NCBI RefSeq assembly: GCF_000429665.1
Contig: NZ_AUCH01000007.1
Location: 1 to 64,000 of the forward strand
DNA: 64,000 nucleotides
DNA from: Azovibrio restrictus DSM 23866
GTDB taxonomy: Bacteria; Pseudomonadota; Gammaproteobacteria; Burkholderiales; Rhodocyclaceae
Reading direction: 5' to 3'
The notes under the pieces were generated by a model. The model was not told where the DNA came from and made no database searches. It saw only the letters and a program-made list of their open reading frames with translations. Position 1 is the first letter of the stretch. Each line of letters begins with the position of its first letter. Of the stretch, positions 17,385 through 27,311 are shown one piece after another. Made by a program: the position numbers and the translations under genes.

Positions 17385-18831
17385 GCCCCTGCCGAAATCC
17401 CCCCTGGCCGCTGCCCTGGGCACTGCCCTGCTGATTTCCGGATGCGCCATCGGCCCGGACTTCCTGCGTCCTGACAGCCCCCTGCCGGAGCGCTATGAAG
17501 CCAGCGCCGAAGGCAGCGGGGAAGCGGCGGCCGCCACCCCGGCGGCCCCCGTCCATGCCCAGTGGTGGACCCTGTTCGATGACGCCTACCTGAACACCCT
17601 GATGACCCAGGCCCTGGAGAACAACCAGGACCTGCTCGCCGCCGCCGCCCGCATGGAGGCTGCCCAGGCCGCCGCCCGGGAAGCCGGGGCCGACTACTAC
17701 CCGGGGGTGAACCTGGATGCCAGTTCCGTGCGCAGCCGCACCAGCGGTGAAACCGCCAGCGGCAAGAACATGGGCAGCACCACCAGCACCAACCGGCGGG
17801 TCGCCCTGGGCGTGAGCTATGAACTGGATATCTGGGGCCGCATCCGCCGCAGCAATGAAGCGGCCCGGGCCCAGGCCCTGTCCAGCACCTTCGCCCGGGA
17901 CGCCCTGCGGCTGTCCCTGGCCGGGCAGGTGGCCGACGAGTACCTGAACCTGCGCGCCCTGGATGCGGAACTCCAGGTCACCCGGGAAACCCTGGACAGT
18001 CAGGCGGAAACCCTGAAGATCGTCCGCGCCCGGGTGGATGCCGGGGCCGACTCGGCCCTGGAACTTTCCCAGGCCCAGGCCTCCTATGCCAGCGCCCAGG
18101 CCCAGCTCAATCAGCTGCAGCGCCAGCGGGCCCTGAGCGAACACCAGTTGGGCCTGCTCGCCGGACAACCCAGTCTCAAGGTCCCGGCCGGAGACTTCCG
18201 CAAGCTGCCCCTGCCGCCCCTGCCCCCGGTGGGCCTGCCCTCCTCCCTGCTGGAGGCCCGGCCCGACGTCCGCCAGGCGGAAGAAACTCTGGTGGCCGCC
18301 AATGCCCGCATCGGCGTGGCCAAGGCCGCCTACTTCCCCAGCATCAGCCTGACCGGCCTCCTGGGTAGCGAAAGCGCCTCCCTCTCCAACCTGTTCATCC
18401 ACAACTCCTCCATCTGGTCCTATGGCGCCGCCCTGGCCATGCCCATCTTCAATGCCGGCAAGACCGCGGCCCAGGTGGACCAGGCCACGGCCGGGCAGAA
18501 GGAAGCCCTGGCCAACTACCTGAAGACGGTACAGACCTCCTTCCGGGAAGTGAAGGACGCCCTGGTGACCCTGAAGGAGTACAGCGAGGAAGAGATCGCC
18601 CTGGCCGCCCAGATGGACGCTTCCCGCCAGGCCCTGAACATCGCCAAGGCCCGCTACGAAGCCGGCTACGTGGGCTTCCTGTCGGTACTGGACAGCCAGC
18701 GCACCTACAACAGCGCCCAGCTCCTGTACCTGGAACTGCGCAAGAACCGCCTGTCGGCAGCCGTGGACCTGTTCAAGGCCCTGGGCGGCGGCTGGCAGGA
18801 AGAAGCCGCCCAAGCCCCGGCCGCGGAGTAA
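17377..18831 (+). CDS. RND outer-membrane efflux channel (NodT/OprM type)
   Basis: A 484-residue outer-membrane factor with a lipoprotein signal (ALLISGC lipobox). It has the two tandem OEP repeats, with the characteristic YELDIWGRIRRSNEAARAQ motif and the SYASAQAQLNQLQRQRALSEHQL coiled coil. It forms the trimeric TolC-like exit duct. Its ATG overlaps the end of the permease gene (ATGCGTAA), and AAGGATG lies upstream, so translation is probably coupled. Confidence 0.94.
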   Translation: MRKPLPKSPLAAALGTALLISGCAIGPDFLRPDSPLPERYEASAEGSGEAAAATPAAPVHAQWWTLFDDAYLNTLMTQALENNQDLLAAAARMEAAQAAAREAGADYYPGVNLDASSVRSRTSGETASGKNMGSTTSTNRRVALGVSYELDIWGRIRRSNEAARAQALSSTFARDALRLSLAGQVADEYLNLRALDAELQVTRETLDSQAETLKIVRARVDAGADSALELSQAQASYASAQAQLNQLQRQRALSEHQLGLLAGQPSLKVPAGDFRKLPLPPLPPVGLPSSLLEARPDVRQAEETLVAANARIGVAKAAYFPSISLTGLLGSESASLSNLFIHNSSIWSYGAALAMPIFNAGKTAAQVDQATAGQKEALANYLKTVQTSFREVKDALVTLKEYSEEEIALAAQMDASRQALNIAKARYEAGYVGFLSVLDSQRTYNSAQLLYLELRKNRLSAAVDLFKALGGGWQEEAAQAPAAE

Positions 18832-18834
18832 GGC

Positions 18835-19458
18835 ATGGTCAGGAAAACCAAGGAAGACGCCCAGGTCACCCGCAACCGCATCCTCGATGCGGCGGTGGAG
18901 GTATTCGGCCGCCAGGGCGTCTCCCAGACCTCCCTCAACGACGTGGCCCGGGAAGCCGGCGTGACCCGGGGCGCCATCTACTGGCATTTCGAGAACAAGG
19001 TGGCCATGTTCACCGCCATGATCGAACGGCTGGTCTGCCCGCTGCTGCTCAAGAGCGAGGAGCGTCAGGTGCTGATGGCCCGGGACCCCCTGGGCTTCCT
19101 GCGCGCCGCCACCTCGGAGTATCTCGGCAAGCTGGCCCACGACCCCAACTTCCGCCGGGTGTTCGAGATCTTCTGGCACAAGTGCGAATACGTGGGCGAC
19201 ATGGCCGCCATCCGCCACGAGCATCTGGAGGAAGGGGAAACCCACATGGACATCATCGAACAGGCCCTGGCCCAGGCCCAGGAACAGGGCCTGCTCGACC
19301 GGACCCTGAGCCCCCATCAGGCCTGCATCGGCCTGGTGGCCGTGGTCGATGGCCTGGCCTTCAACTGGACCAAGAACCAGGGACTGTTCTCCCTGGAAGA
19401 ATGCGGCATGCCCATCGTCAACACCTATCTCCGGGGCCTGGGCGCCAAGGACGCCTGA
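18835..19458 (+). CDS. TetR/AcrR family repressor of the efflux operon
   Basis: A 207-residue regulator with an N-terminal TetR helix-turn-helix (ILDAAVEVFGRQGVSQTSLNDVAREAGVTRGAIYWHFENK), as in AcrR and TtgR, and a helical ligand-binding C-terminal domain. It starts 3 bp after the channel gene stop, placing the repressor last in its own target operon, unlike the divergent arrangement in E. coli. Autoregulation through the operator at 12973-12996 follows from that layout. Confidence 0.9.
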   Translation: MVRKTKEDAQVTRNRILDAAVEVFGRQGVSQTSLNDVAREAGVTRGAIYWHFENKVAMFTAMIERLVCPLLLKSEERQVLMARDPLGFLRAATSEYLGKLAHDPNFRRVFEIFWHKCEYVGDMAAIRHEHLEEGETHMDIIEQALAQAQEQGLLDRTLSPHQACIGLVAVVDGLAFNWTKNQGLFSLEECGMPIVNTYLRGLGAKDA

Positions 19459-19562
19459 GGCCGGCCCGGCGCCCCATGGTTCTGCACATCCCCCCGCACC
19501 GCCATTTCCCCGCCCGCCAGGGGCGGGGAACAGGGGCCAGCCGGCCCTGAAGCTCCGCACCC

Positions 19563-20468
19563 ATGCAGCTCTTCTACTCGGACGTGTTCGTCCTGCCCCT
19601 GCCGCCGGGGCACCGCTTCCCCATGGAAAAGTACGCCCTGCTGCGCCAGACCCTGCTGGCCTCAGGGGACTTCGCCCCCCGGGATTTCCTGCTGCCCCCC
19701 GCCGCCGACGACGCCACCCTGGCCCTGGCGCACCACCCGGATTACATCGCCCGGGTAAGTCGGGGCGAACTGAGCCCGGCGGAACAAAAAGTCATCGGTT
19801 TTCCCTGGAGTGCCGCCATGGTGGAACGTTCGCGCCGCTCCACCGGCGCCACCCTGGCCGCAGCCCGGACTGCCCTGGAGCAGGGCTGCGCGGCGAACCT
19901 TGCCGGCGGCACCCACCACGCTTTCGCCGACCGGGGCGAGGGCTTCTGCATCTTCAACGACGCCGCCGTGACCTGCCTCAAGCTGCTGGCCGAAGGGGCC
20001 ATAGGCCGGGCCCTGATCGTGGATCTGGATGTACACCAGGGCAACGGCACGGCCAGCATCCTGCGCCACGAGGGCCGGGTATTCACCTTTTCCATGCACG
20101 GAGCCGGCAACTACCCCTTCGTCAAGGAACAGGGCGACCTGGACGTGGCCCTGCCGGACGGCTGCGACGATGCCACCTACCTGGCCCGGCTGGAGGAAAA
20201 CCTGACCCTGGCCTTCGATCTGGCCCGCCCCCAGCTGGTGCTCTACCTGGCGGGCGCCGATCCCTACCAGGGCGACCGCCTGGGCCGCCTGGGCCTCAGC
20301 GCCGCCGGCCTGCTGCAGCGGGACCGGCTGGTCCTGGAGGAATGCCGGGCCCGGCGGGTGCCGGTGGCCCTGGCCATGGCCGGGGGCTACGCCCGCCGCA
20401 TCGAGGACACGGTGGCCATCCACGCCGCCACCGTGGCCCTGGCCAGACAACGCTGCTGGCAGCCCTGA
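19563..20468 (+). CDS. histone deacetylase family protein (class IV-like)
   Basis: A 301-residue zinc amidohydrolase of the arginase/deacetylase fold. Active-site signatures are GGTHHAF (catalytic histidines), DLDVHQGNGTA (Asp and His zinc ligands) and AGADP (third ligand). The opening FYSDVFVLPLPPGHRFPMEKY resembles HDAC11-like bacterial members. Such bacterial enzymes act on acetylated small molecules such as polyamines, or on proteins; the substrate here is unknown. Monocistronic, following the efflux operon after ~100 bp. Confidence 0.87.
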   Translation: MQLFYSDVFVLPLPPGHRFPMEKYALLRQTLLASGDFAPRDFLLPPAADDATLALAHHPDYIARVSRGELSPAEQKVIGFPWSAAMVERSRRSTGATLAAARTALEQGCAANLAGGTHHAFADRGEGFCIFNDAAVTCLKLLAEGAIGRALIVDLDVHQGNGTASILRHEGRVFTFSMHGAGNYPFVKEQGDLDVALPDGCDDATYLARLEENLTLAFDLARPQLVLYLAGADPYQGDRLGRLGLSAAGLLQRDRLVLEECRARRVPVALAMAGGYARRIEDTVAIHAATVALARQRCWQP

Positions 20469-20498
20469 AAGCCCTGCCCCGGCTCGGGGGAGGCGCCC

Positions 20499-23400
20499 TC
20501 AACGCAGGCTGAACACCACCCGGTTGGCGCTGGCTCCGGCATCCTGCTGACCCACCTGGGGTTCGAGGGCGAACACCCGCTCCGGCGCCACGCCCCCCTG
20601 CTCCACCAGCCAGCTGCGCACCGCCTGGGCCCGCCGTCCAGCCAGTTCCCGGTAGGCCTCGGGCTCCACCTGCATATGGGTCACCAGCAGGTTTTCCATC
20701 TCGCTCACGGGCAGGCTCTTGGTAAGGCCGATCATGTTCCGGGGTTTCTCGAAACGGGCCTCCTTGTACACCTGGAGCAGGAATTTCTCGTACTCGGCAC
20801 TGCTCAGGCTCACCTCTCCCAGGCGGGTGGCAGACTTGCCCTGAGCCACGTCGGCAGCCACCTTCTTCGCCTTCACCTGGCGCTCCAGCAGGTAGCGGCG
20901 ATAGCCTTCCGAGTCGGCCACGGGATCGGCCTGACCGGTGACTTCCAGGCTCAGGGCCGGACGTTCGGCCAGGGCCTTGGCGAGCTGTTGCAGCCGGGTT
21001 TCCATGTCCGGGGTGATGCTGCTCTGGCCGGCGGGGAAGTCCACCTGGGACAGCTCTTCACCGCCCCCGAACAGGGAGCCGAGCAGGGTGAAGGGCGAGG
21101 TCACCGCCTTCACCAGCAGATTCATGATGGCCTTGAAGACGATGCCGCCGATGCTGAACTGGGGATCGTTGATGGAGCCGCTGATGGGCAGCTCGATGTC
21201 GATTTCCCCCTTGGCGTTCTTCAGCAGCGCCAGGGCCAGGGAAATCGGCAGGGACAGGGCATCGGGGCTGTCCACCTTCTCCCCCAGGGTGAGCTGGTCC
21301 AGGAAGATGCGGTTGCTGGCTTCCAGCTGACCTTTCTCCACCTTGTAGCGCACATCCACCGAGAGCTTGCCCTTCTGGATGCGGTAACCCAGGTAACGGC
21401 CCGAATAGGGGCTGAAACCGGGCATGTCTATGCCTCGGGCCTGGGCCTTGATATCCAGGAACAGCTCCCGGCTGAAGGGCTCCAGCTCGCCGCTGATCAC
21501 CAGGGGCGCGGTGCGGTCCACCTTGCCCTGGATCAGCAGCTTGCCCCGCTGTCCCTCGGCCAGGGGACCTATCTGGCCGCTCAGCTGGGTCAGGGTGGCG
21601 CTGTAGTTGGGCTTGATGAACTGGTCGTTGAAGATCACCGAGCCCCCGTCCAGGCGGATGCGCCCCAGCTGCACCGGCACCGGGGCGGCCTTGGCAGCGA
21701 CACTGGCCACCTGCTCCAGAGCGGGTTTGGACGCTGCCGCCGGGACCTGGGCCTCGCCAGGCAGGGCCGGCGCGGCTGCAGCAGTCCCGGCGGGAGCGGA
21801 ACCGGCAGCGGCGGCCCGGGTGGCCTTGCGCTCACCCCGCAGCAGCCGGTCCAGCTGCAGTTCCCCCTCCGGGGTCACCAGCAGGCGGGCGAAGAAACGG
21901 TTCAACACCAGATCGTCCAGCTTCAGGCTGAAGGGGGCGGTCTGCAGGTCCAGGCCCCCCAGCTCCAGCTTCTGCCAGCGCAGCAAGGAACGGTCGGCGC
22001 TGCCGTCCATCAGGGAAAGTTCCGCCAGCTGCCCGCCCCCCTGGTAGCGCAGGGCCAGGGGCTGGCCGCCGAACTGCAGCCGGCCCTTGCTGCTCAGCTC
22101 CCCCTTGGTCAGCACCAGGTTGAGCCGGTGGGGAATCCAGCCCTGCAGGGGCACCAGGTCCATGGCCTCCAGGTCCAGTTCCAGGTCCCCGGCCAGAGCC
22201 AGGGGATCCACCTGGCCTTTAAGCTGCACCTGGCCCTTGTCATTGATGCGCCCCTCCAGCCCCAGGCTCACGGGGGCCGGCGCGGCGGAATCCAGCCGCC
22301 CCAGATCCAGGCTCAGGGCCTGGATCCGGAGGGGCACGGCCTTCTGCACCGTGCGGTCTACGAAGCCCAACTCCCCCTCCCGCAGGCTGAAGCGCTCCAG
22401 GCTCCAGCGCCAGGCAGGGCTGGCGGCACCCTTCGCCGCTCCGGCACTGCCGCCGCCCGGGGCCGGGCCCTGCAGGGCGGCCAGGGTGTCGAGCAGATCC
22501 ACCTGGGTCTCGCCGGTACGGGCCAGAGCCAGATTCAGCCCGGTGAGGCCCAGGGGCCCCAGGGCTAGCTGGCGCCGGCCCGGGTCCAGGTTGAGGCGCT
22601 CCAGTTCCAGCTTGTCCAGTTCCAGGAAGGACTCATTTTCCCCGGAACGCCGGGCCGCCAGCGCCTGGAGCTGCAGTTGTTCCAGCTGGATGGGCCCGTG
22701 CTCCAGGTCCTCGCCCCGCAGCCCCAGGCTCAGGGATTTGAGGCCCAGGCCCAGGTCGCCGCGCCGGACCTGCAGCTGGCTCAGGCCGAGCCGCCCTTCC
22801 AGGGCCAGGCGGCGGGCCTCGCCGCCGTGAAAATCCAGCACCAGGTCCGCGTCCAGCAGGGCGGACTCCAGCTTGACCGGCAGGGGGACCGGGGAAAAGG
22901 CGGCCAGACGGGCCAGGTCCAGGCCCTGGAATTTCAGGTCGAGACGGCCGTCCGGGGTATCGGCGAAGGGGCGCAGCTCCCCGGCGATGTTCAGGGGGGC
23001 CCCGTCCAGGGTGGCCGAGAAACGGGGCTGGACCTGGCGCTCCACCTCGCCGGGAAAGGAGGCCAGACGCGGCAGGACCAGGTCCAGGGCGGTGATTTCA
23101 TGCTGCCCGCCGCCGCTCCGGTCGTCCAGCTTGAAACTGCCGCCGAGGATTTCCAGGTTGTTGATGGCGAAGGGGGGAACGCCTGTGGCGCTGTCTTCGT
23201 CGCTGGCGAATTTCTCCACCAGGTCACTCACATTGGTGCGCCCGTCCGCCTGCCGCACCAGCCGGCCATAGGGGGCCTCCAGGCGCAGGGCGTCCAGGAC
23301 CAGGGCCCGGCGCCAGAGGGAAGCGGCGCTGAGATTGACGGTGAGCCGGGTGAAACCGGCCAGGGCCTCCTCCCCTTCCCGTTCGCCGATGCGCAGGTCC

Positions 23401-23660
23401 CGGAAGGTGGCCTCCAGGATGTAGGGCTGGATGTCCACCTGGCCCAGGCTGACCGGCCGCTCCAGGGCTTCGCCCAGGGCCTGCTCCAGGCGTCCGTGCA
23501 GGTAGCCGGGCAACCAGAAGTAGCCGAGCAGGCCGAACAGCAGGACCAGAACGCCCAGGACAGCGCCGGCCCAGCGTAACCGGCGGGAACGGCCCAGGTC
23601 GGCCGACCGGGCCTGCAGGCGGGTCAGGAAAGTACGGAAGGAGGAAGGGCTGGCGTCCAT
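20499..23660 (-). CDS. DUF748 (AsmA-like) envelope protein
   Basis: A 1053-residue protein with one N-terminal transmembrane helix (WAGAVLGVLVLLFGLLGYFWL) and a very long periplasmic region rich in beta-strand repeats of the AsmA/DUF748 kind (DLRIGEREGEEALAGF, LNIAGELRPFADTPDGRLDL). A Pro/Ala-rich linker lies near the middle, and the C-terminus has an OmpA-like segment (VDFPAGQSSITPD, then RRYLLERQVKAKKV). AsmA-like proteins are implicated in lipid transport to the outer membrane, so this may bridge the envelope; that role is inferred. ATG 23660 directly precedes the conserved start, but no strong ribosome binding site is visible. Confidence 0.85.
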   Translation of the reverse strand: MDASPSSFRTFLTRLQARSADLGRSRRLRWAGAVLGVLVLLFGLLGYFWLPGYLHGRLEQALGEALERPVSLGQVDIQPYILEATFRDLRIGEREGEEALAGFTRLTVNLSAASLWRRALVLDALRLEAPYGRLVRQADGRTNVSDLVEKFASDEDSATGVPPFAINNLEILGGSFKLDDRSGGGQHEITALDLVLPRLASFPGEVERQVQPRFSATLDGAPLNIAGELRPFADTPDGRLDLKFQGLDLARLAAFSPVPLPVKLESALLDADLVLDFHGGEARRLALEGRLGLSQLQVRRGDLGLGLKSLSLGLRGEDLEHGPIQLEQLQLQALAARRSGENESFLELDKLELERLNLDPGRRQLALGPLGLTGLNLALARTGETQVDLLDTLAALQGPAPGGGSAGAAKGAASPAWRWSLERFSLREGELGFVDRTVQKAVPLRIQALSLDLGRLDSAAPAPVSLGLEGRINDKGQVQLKGQVDPLALAGDLELDLEAMDLVPLQGWIPHRLNLVLTKGELSSKGRLQFGGQPLALRYQGGGQLAELSLMDGSADRSLLRWQKLELGGLDLQTAPFSLKLDDLVLNRFFARLLVTPEGELQLDRLLRGERKATRAAAAGSAPAGTAAAAPALPGEAQVPAAASKPALEQVASVAAKAAPVPVQLGRIRLDGGSVIFNDQFIKPNYSATLTQLSGQIGPLAEGQRGKLLIQGKVDRTAPLVISGELEPFSRELFLDIKAQARGIDMPGFSPYSGRYLGYRIQKGKLSVDVRYKVEKGQLEASNRIFLDQLTLGEKVDSPDALSLPISLALALLKNAKGEIDIELPISGSINDPQFSIGGIVFKAIMNLLVKAVTSPFTLLGSLFGGGEELSQVDFPAGQSSITPDMETRLQQLAKALAERPALSLEVTGQADPVADSEGYRRYLLERQVKAKKVAADVAQGKSATRLGEVSLSSAEYEKFLLQVYKEARFEKPRNMIGLTKSLPVSEMENLLVTHMQVEPEAYRELAGRRAQAVRSWLVEQGGVAPERVFALEPQVGQQDAGASANRVVFSLR

Positions 23661-23768
23661 GAAGGCAGAAAGAAAGGCACAGGCTGCCAGTTTAGCCCTG
23701 GCCGCAAACGCTGCAAGGGCCCGCCTGCACCCATGGCCAGGCGAGCCTCTCACAAACACTCAAGGGAA

Positions 23769-24509
23769 TCAGGCGCGGATCAGGCGGCGCCGGGCTTCGA
23801 ACAGGCAGACCCCGGCGGCGACGGAGACATTGAGGCTTTCCACCGAGCCGAACATGGGAATCTTCACCAGCTGGTCGCAGGTTTCCCGAGTCAGGCGGCG
23901 CATGCCCTCCCCTTCGGCCCCCAGCACCCAGGCGGTGGCCACCGGCCAGCTGGCCTGGTAGATGTCCTGCTCCGCCTCGCCGGCGGTGCCGATCACCTGG
24001 ATGTCCCGCTCCTGGAGTTCCCGCAGGGTGCGGGCCAGGTTGGTGACCATGATGTAGGGCACGGTCTCGGCAGCGCCGCTGGCGGTCTTGGCCGCCACGT
24101 CGGTGAGCCCCACGGCCCGGTCCTTGGGGGCGATCACCGCGTGCGCCCCGGCCCCGTCGGCCACCCGCAGGCAGGCGCCCAGGTTGCGAGGATCGGTGAT
24201 GCCGTCCAGGATCAGCAGCAGGGGCGGCTCCTCCAGGGTGTCGAGCACGTCGTCCAGATGCAGGGCCTTGCGCCCGCCCTCCACCCGGGCCACCACGCCC
24301 TGGTGGCGGGCGCCGGGCAGCATGGCATCGAGACGCTTGCCGTCGGCCAGGGTGAGCTTCACCCCCTGCAGTTCCACGTGCTTCAACAGGTCCTGGGCCC
24401 GCTTGTCATGACGCCCGCCGTCCAGCAGCACTTCCTTCACCGCATCGGGATCGTGGCGCAGCTTGGCGGTCACGGCATGAAAACCAAAGATCAGGCGGGC
24501 TGAGGACAT
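23769..24509 (-). CDS. rlmB: 23S rRNA (guanosine-2'-O-)-methyltransferase RlmB
   Basis: A 246-residue SpoU-family enzyme that 2'-O-methylates a G in the 23S peptidyltransferase region. The N-terminal ~70-residue substrate-binding domain (IFGFHAVTAKL) is followed by a trefoil-knot domain with the three SpoU motifs: DGITDPRNLGACLR, VLGAEGEGM and SLNVSVAAG. It lies 43 bp downstream of rnr, as in the classical rnr-rlmB arrangement. Confidence 0.95.
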   Translation of the reverse strand: MSSARLIFGFHAVTAKLRHDPDAVKEVLLDGGRHDKRAQDLLKHVELQGVKLTLADGKRLDAMLPGARHQGVVARVEGGRKALHLDDVLDTLEEPPLLLILDGITDPRNLGACLRVADGAGAHAVIAPKDRAVGLTDVAAKTASGAAETVPYIMVTNLARTLRELQERDIQVIGTAGEAEQDIYQASWPVATAWVLGAEGEGMRRLTRETCDQLVKIPMFGSVESLNVSVAAGVCLFEARRRLIRA

Positions 24510-24552
24510 GGGCGGCTCACAAGGGACGAAAGGGCGGCATTCTACCCCGGCC

Positions 24553-26952
24553 CTACTTCTTCTTGCCCTTTCCGGCCTTGGCCTTGGCGCCGTCGGCGGC
24601 CTTCTTGGCCACCTTCTTCACCGCCTTGCCCACCTTACCCATGAAGTCGCTGGCGGCACCCGCCATGCGCTGGGTGGCGCTCTTGCGGGCCGGGGCCACC
24701 ACCGGCGCCACCGGCACGGCCGGCGCCGGGGCTGCCGTGCCGCGCCGCTTGCCGCGGCTGGCATCGCCCTTTTCCGCCCCCGGGGCGGCCAGGACGAAGT
24801 CGATGCGGTTGCTTTCCAGGTCAGCCTTGATCAGCTTCACCCGCACCCGGTCCCCGAGGCGGAAACGCTGGCCGGTGCGCTCGCCCAGCATCTGATGCTT
24901 GATGGGGTCGAACTGGAAGTAATCGGCCCCCAGGTCGGAGACATGCACCAGGCCTTCCACATGCACCTGGTCCAGGGCCACGAAGATGCCGAAGGCGGTG
25001 ACGGCGGAGATGGTGCCGTCGAAGACCTCGCCGATGCGCTCCTTCATGTAGTAGCACTTGAGCCAGTTCTGCACGTCCCGGGTGGCCTCGTCGGCGCGCC
25101 GCTCGGTCTGGGAACAGTGCAGACCGATCTGCTCCCAGTCCCCGGGCTTGTAGCGCTCACCGGCCAGCACCGCCTTGATGGCCCGGTGCACCAGCAGATC
25201 CGGGTAGCGGCGGATGGGCGAGGTGAAGTGGGTGTAGTGCTCGTAAGCCAGACCGAAGTGGCCCAGGTTGTCCGGGCTGTACATGGCCTGCTTCAGGGAG
25301 CGCAGCATCACCGTCTGCAGCAGCTGGGCGTCGGGGCGCTCCTTCACCTTTTCCAGCAGCTGGGCGTAATCCTTGGCCTTGGGGTCGTCGCCCCCGGTCA
25401 GGGCCAGGCCGAATTCGGAGAGGAAGCTCCGGAGATTCTTCAGCTTTTCCTCGTTGGGCCCTTCATGGATGCGGTACAGACAGGCCTGCTCGTGGGTGGC
25501 GAGGAAGTCGGAGGCGCAGACGTTGGCCGCCAGCATGCACTCCTCGATGATCCGGTGGGCATCGTTGCGCACCACCGGCACGATGTTCTCGATCTTGCCT
25601 TCCTCGTTGAAGAGCATCTGGGTTTCGATGGTCTCGAAATCGATGGCGCCCCGCTTGACCCGGGCCTTGGCCAGGATCTGGAACAGCTTGTAGAGGCTTT
25701 GCAGCTGGGGCTGCAGGGCCTTGTGGATCTCGGTTTCTGGCTCGGCAGCGCCGGAGAGCCAGTCCCACACCTGGTTGTAAGTGAGCCGGGCATGGGAGCG
25801 GAACACGGCCGGATAGAAGCGGTACTGCTTGATCTCCCCCGTGGCGCTGATGCTGGCATCGCAGACCATGGCCAGCCGCTCCACGTCCGGATTCAGGGAG
25901 CAGATGCCGTTGGAGAGCTTCTCCGGCAGCATGGGAATCACCCGGCGCGGGAAGTACACGGAATTGCCCCGCTCGTAGGCCTCCCCATCCAGGGCCATGC
26001 CCGGCTTCACGTAATGGGAGACGTCGGCAATGGCCACCACCAGACGCCAGCCCCGGCCCTGCTTCTCGCAGAACACCGCATCATCGAAGTCCCGGGCGGT
26101 TTCACCGTCTATGGTCACCAGGGGCAGGGCGCGCAGATCCTCCCTGCCCTTGTGGTCGGCCTTCTTCACCTGATCCGGCACCTTGGCGTTCTCGGCCAGG
26201 CACTCCTTGGAAAACTCGAAGGGCAGGTCGTGCTTTCTGAGGGCGATCTCGATCTCCATGCCCGGATCGGCATAGTTGCCCAGCACCTCGCTGATCCTGC
26301 CCATGGGCTGGGAATACTTGGAGGGCTGCTCGATGATGTCCACCATCACCACCTGGCCGGCCACCGGCTTGAACTTGGGCTTCTTCTCGGGAGGAATCAG
26401 GATGTCCTGGGTGATGCGCCGGTTTTCCGGCACCACGAACACCACCCCGTGCTCCACGAACACCCGGCCCACCACCCGGCTGTTGGCCCGGTCGGTGACC
26501 TCGACGATGGAACCCTCGGGGCGGCCCTTCTTGTCCTTGCCGACGATGCGCACCAGAGCCCGGTCCCCGTGCAGCACCTTTTCCATCTGGCGCTGCTCCA
26601 GGAAAATGTCCGGGCTGCCGTCGTCGGGAATCAGGAAGCCGAAGCCGTCCGGATGGCCCTGCACCCGGCCGGCGGTGAGGCTGGCCTTCTCGGGCAGGAT
26701 GTAGGCATTCTTGCGGTTCCGGAGCAACTGGCCTTCGCGCTCCATGGCGCCCAGGCGGCGCCGGAACATTTCCCCTTCGGCGGCAGAAATATCCAGCAGA
26801 TCAGTCAGTTGCTCAAAGCTCAGGGGCTGACCCTGCTCTTCCAGGGTCTGGGAGATGTACTCCCGGGAAGGAAGGGGAAAATCGTAGCGCTTGCTTTCCC
26901 GTTCGAAGAAAGGATCCGCCCGGCGGACCCTGGATATTTTTTTTGTTGACAT
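24553..26952 (-). CDS. rnr: ribonuclease R
   Basis: A 799-residue 3'-5' exoribonuclease that degrades structured RNA and takes part in rRNA quality control. Order: N-terminal helix-turn-helix-like region and cold-shock domains, an RNB catalytic core (TIDGETARDFDDAVFCEK with the metal-binding aspartates, then RYPDLLVHRAIKAVL), an S1 domain (GEVFDGTISAVTAFGIFVAL) and a Lys/Ala-rich tail ending AKAGKGKKK. The ATG at 26952 sits on the -35 element of the divergent tRNA promoter. Followed by rlmB. Confidence 0.95.
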   Translation of the reverse strand: MSTKKISRVRRADPFFERESKRYDFPLPSREYISQTLEEQGQPLSFEQLTDLLDISAAEGEMFRRRLGAMEREGQLLRNRKNAYILPEKASLTAGRVQGHPDGFGFLIPDDGSPDIFLEQRQMEKVLHGDRALVRIVGKDKKGRPEGSIVEVTDRANSRVVGRVFVEHGVVFVVPENRRITQDILIPPEKKPKFKPVAGQVVMVDIIEQPSKYSQPMGRISEVLGNYADPGMEIEIALRKHDLPFEFSKECLAENAKVPDQVKKADHKGREDLRALPLVTIDGETARDFDDAVFCEKQGRGWRLVVAIADVSHYVKPGMALDGEAYERGNSVYFPRRVIPMLPEKLSNGICSLNPDVERLAMVCDASISATGEIKQYRFYPAVFRSHARLTYNQVWDWLSGAAEPETEIHKALQPQLQSLYKLFQILAKARVKRGAIDFETIETQMLFNEEGKIENIVPVVRNDAHRIIEECMLAANVCASDFLATHEQACLYRIHEGPNEEKLKNLRSFLSEFGLALTGGDDPKAKDYAQLLEKVKERPDAQLLQTVMLRSLKQAMYSPDNLGHFGLAYEHYTHFTSPIRRYPDLLVHRAIKAVLAGERYKPGDWEQIGLHCSQTERRADEATRDVQNWLKCYYMKERIGEVFDGTISAVTAFGIFVALDQVHVEGLVHVSDLGADYFQFDPIKHQMLGERTGQRFRLGDRVRVKLIKADLESNRIDFVLAAPGAEKGDASRGKRRGTAAPAPAVPVAPVVAPARKSATQRMAGAASDFMGKVGKAVKKVAKKAADGAKAKAGKGKKK

Positions 26953-26973
26953 CAATTAATCTTTCTTTAGAAT
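26946..26973 (+). promoter_or_regulatory. tRNA-Leu promoter
   Basis: TTGACA (26946-26951) and TAGAAT (26968-26973) with a 16-bp spacer, then a GC-rich discriminator (CGCGG) typical of stable-RNA promoters under stringent control. The -35 box overlaps the rnr start codon on the other strand. Confidence 0.8.
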
Positions 26974-26993
26974 ACGCGGCTCTTCGCTCCTGT

Positions 26994-27078
<85 letters not shown>

Positions 27079-27154
27079 CAGCAAAGCCGCGATGGTAGTC
27101 GCTAAAGGCTGTAAAGCAAAGCAGTTGTTGTTCAAGTTGTTCCTGCAGATTCAT

Positions 27155-27239
<85 letters not shown>

Positions 27240-27261
27240 GTGATCTGCAGAAACACTACAG

Positions 27262-27296
27262 AAAGCCCCCGACTCACACGGTCCGGGGCTTTTTTG
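27262..27296 (+). terminator. Rho-independent terminator of the tRNA-Leu pair
   Basis: AAAGCCCC pairs with GGGGCTTT around a ~15-nt loop and is followed by a run of T, immediately downstream of the second tRNA. Confidence 0.85.
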
Positions 27297-27311
27297 TTTT
27301 TGACCGGGAAT

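Noticed and set aside
14253..17450. A 1065-codon open frame antisense to the RND permease gene
   Set aside because: Its His/Gly/Gln-rich product has no family character and it is the reverse shadow of a clearly real, high-GC acrB-type gene.
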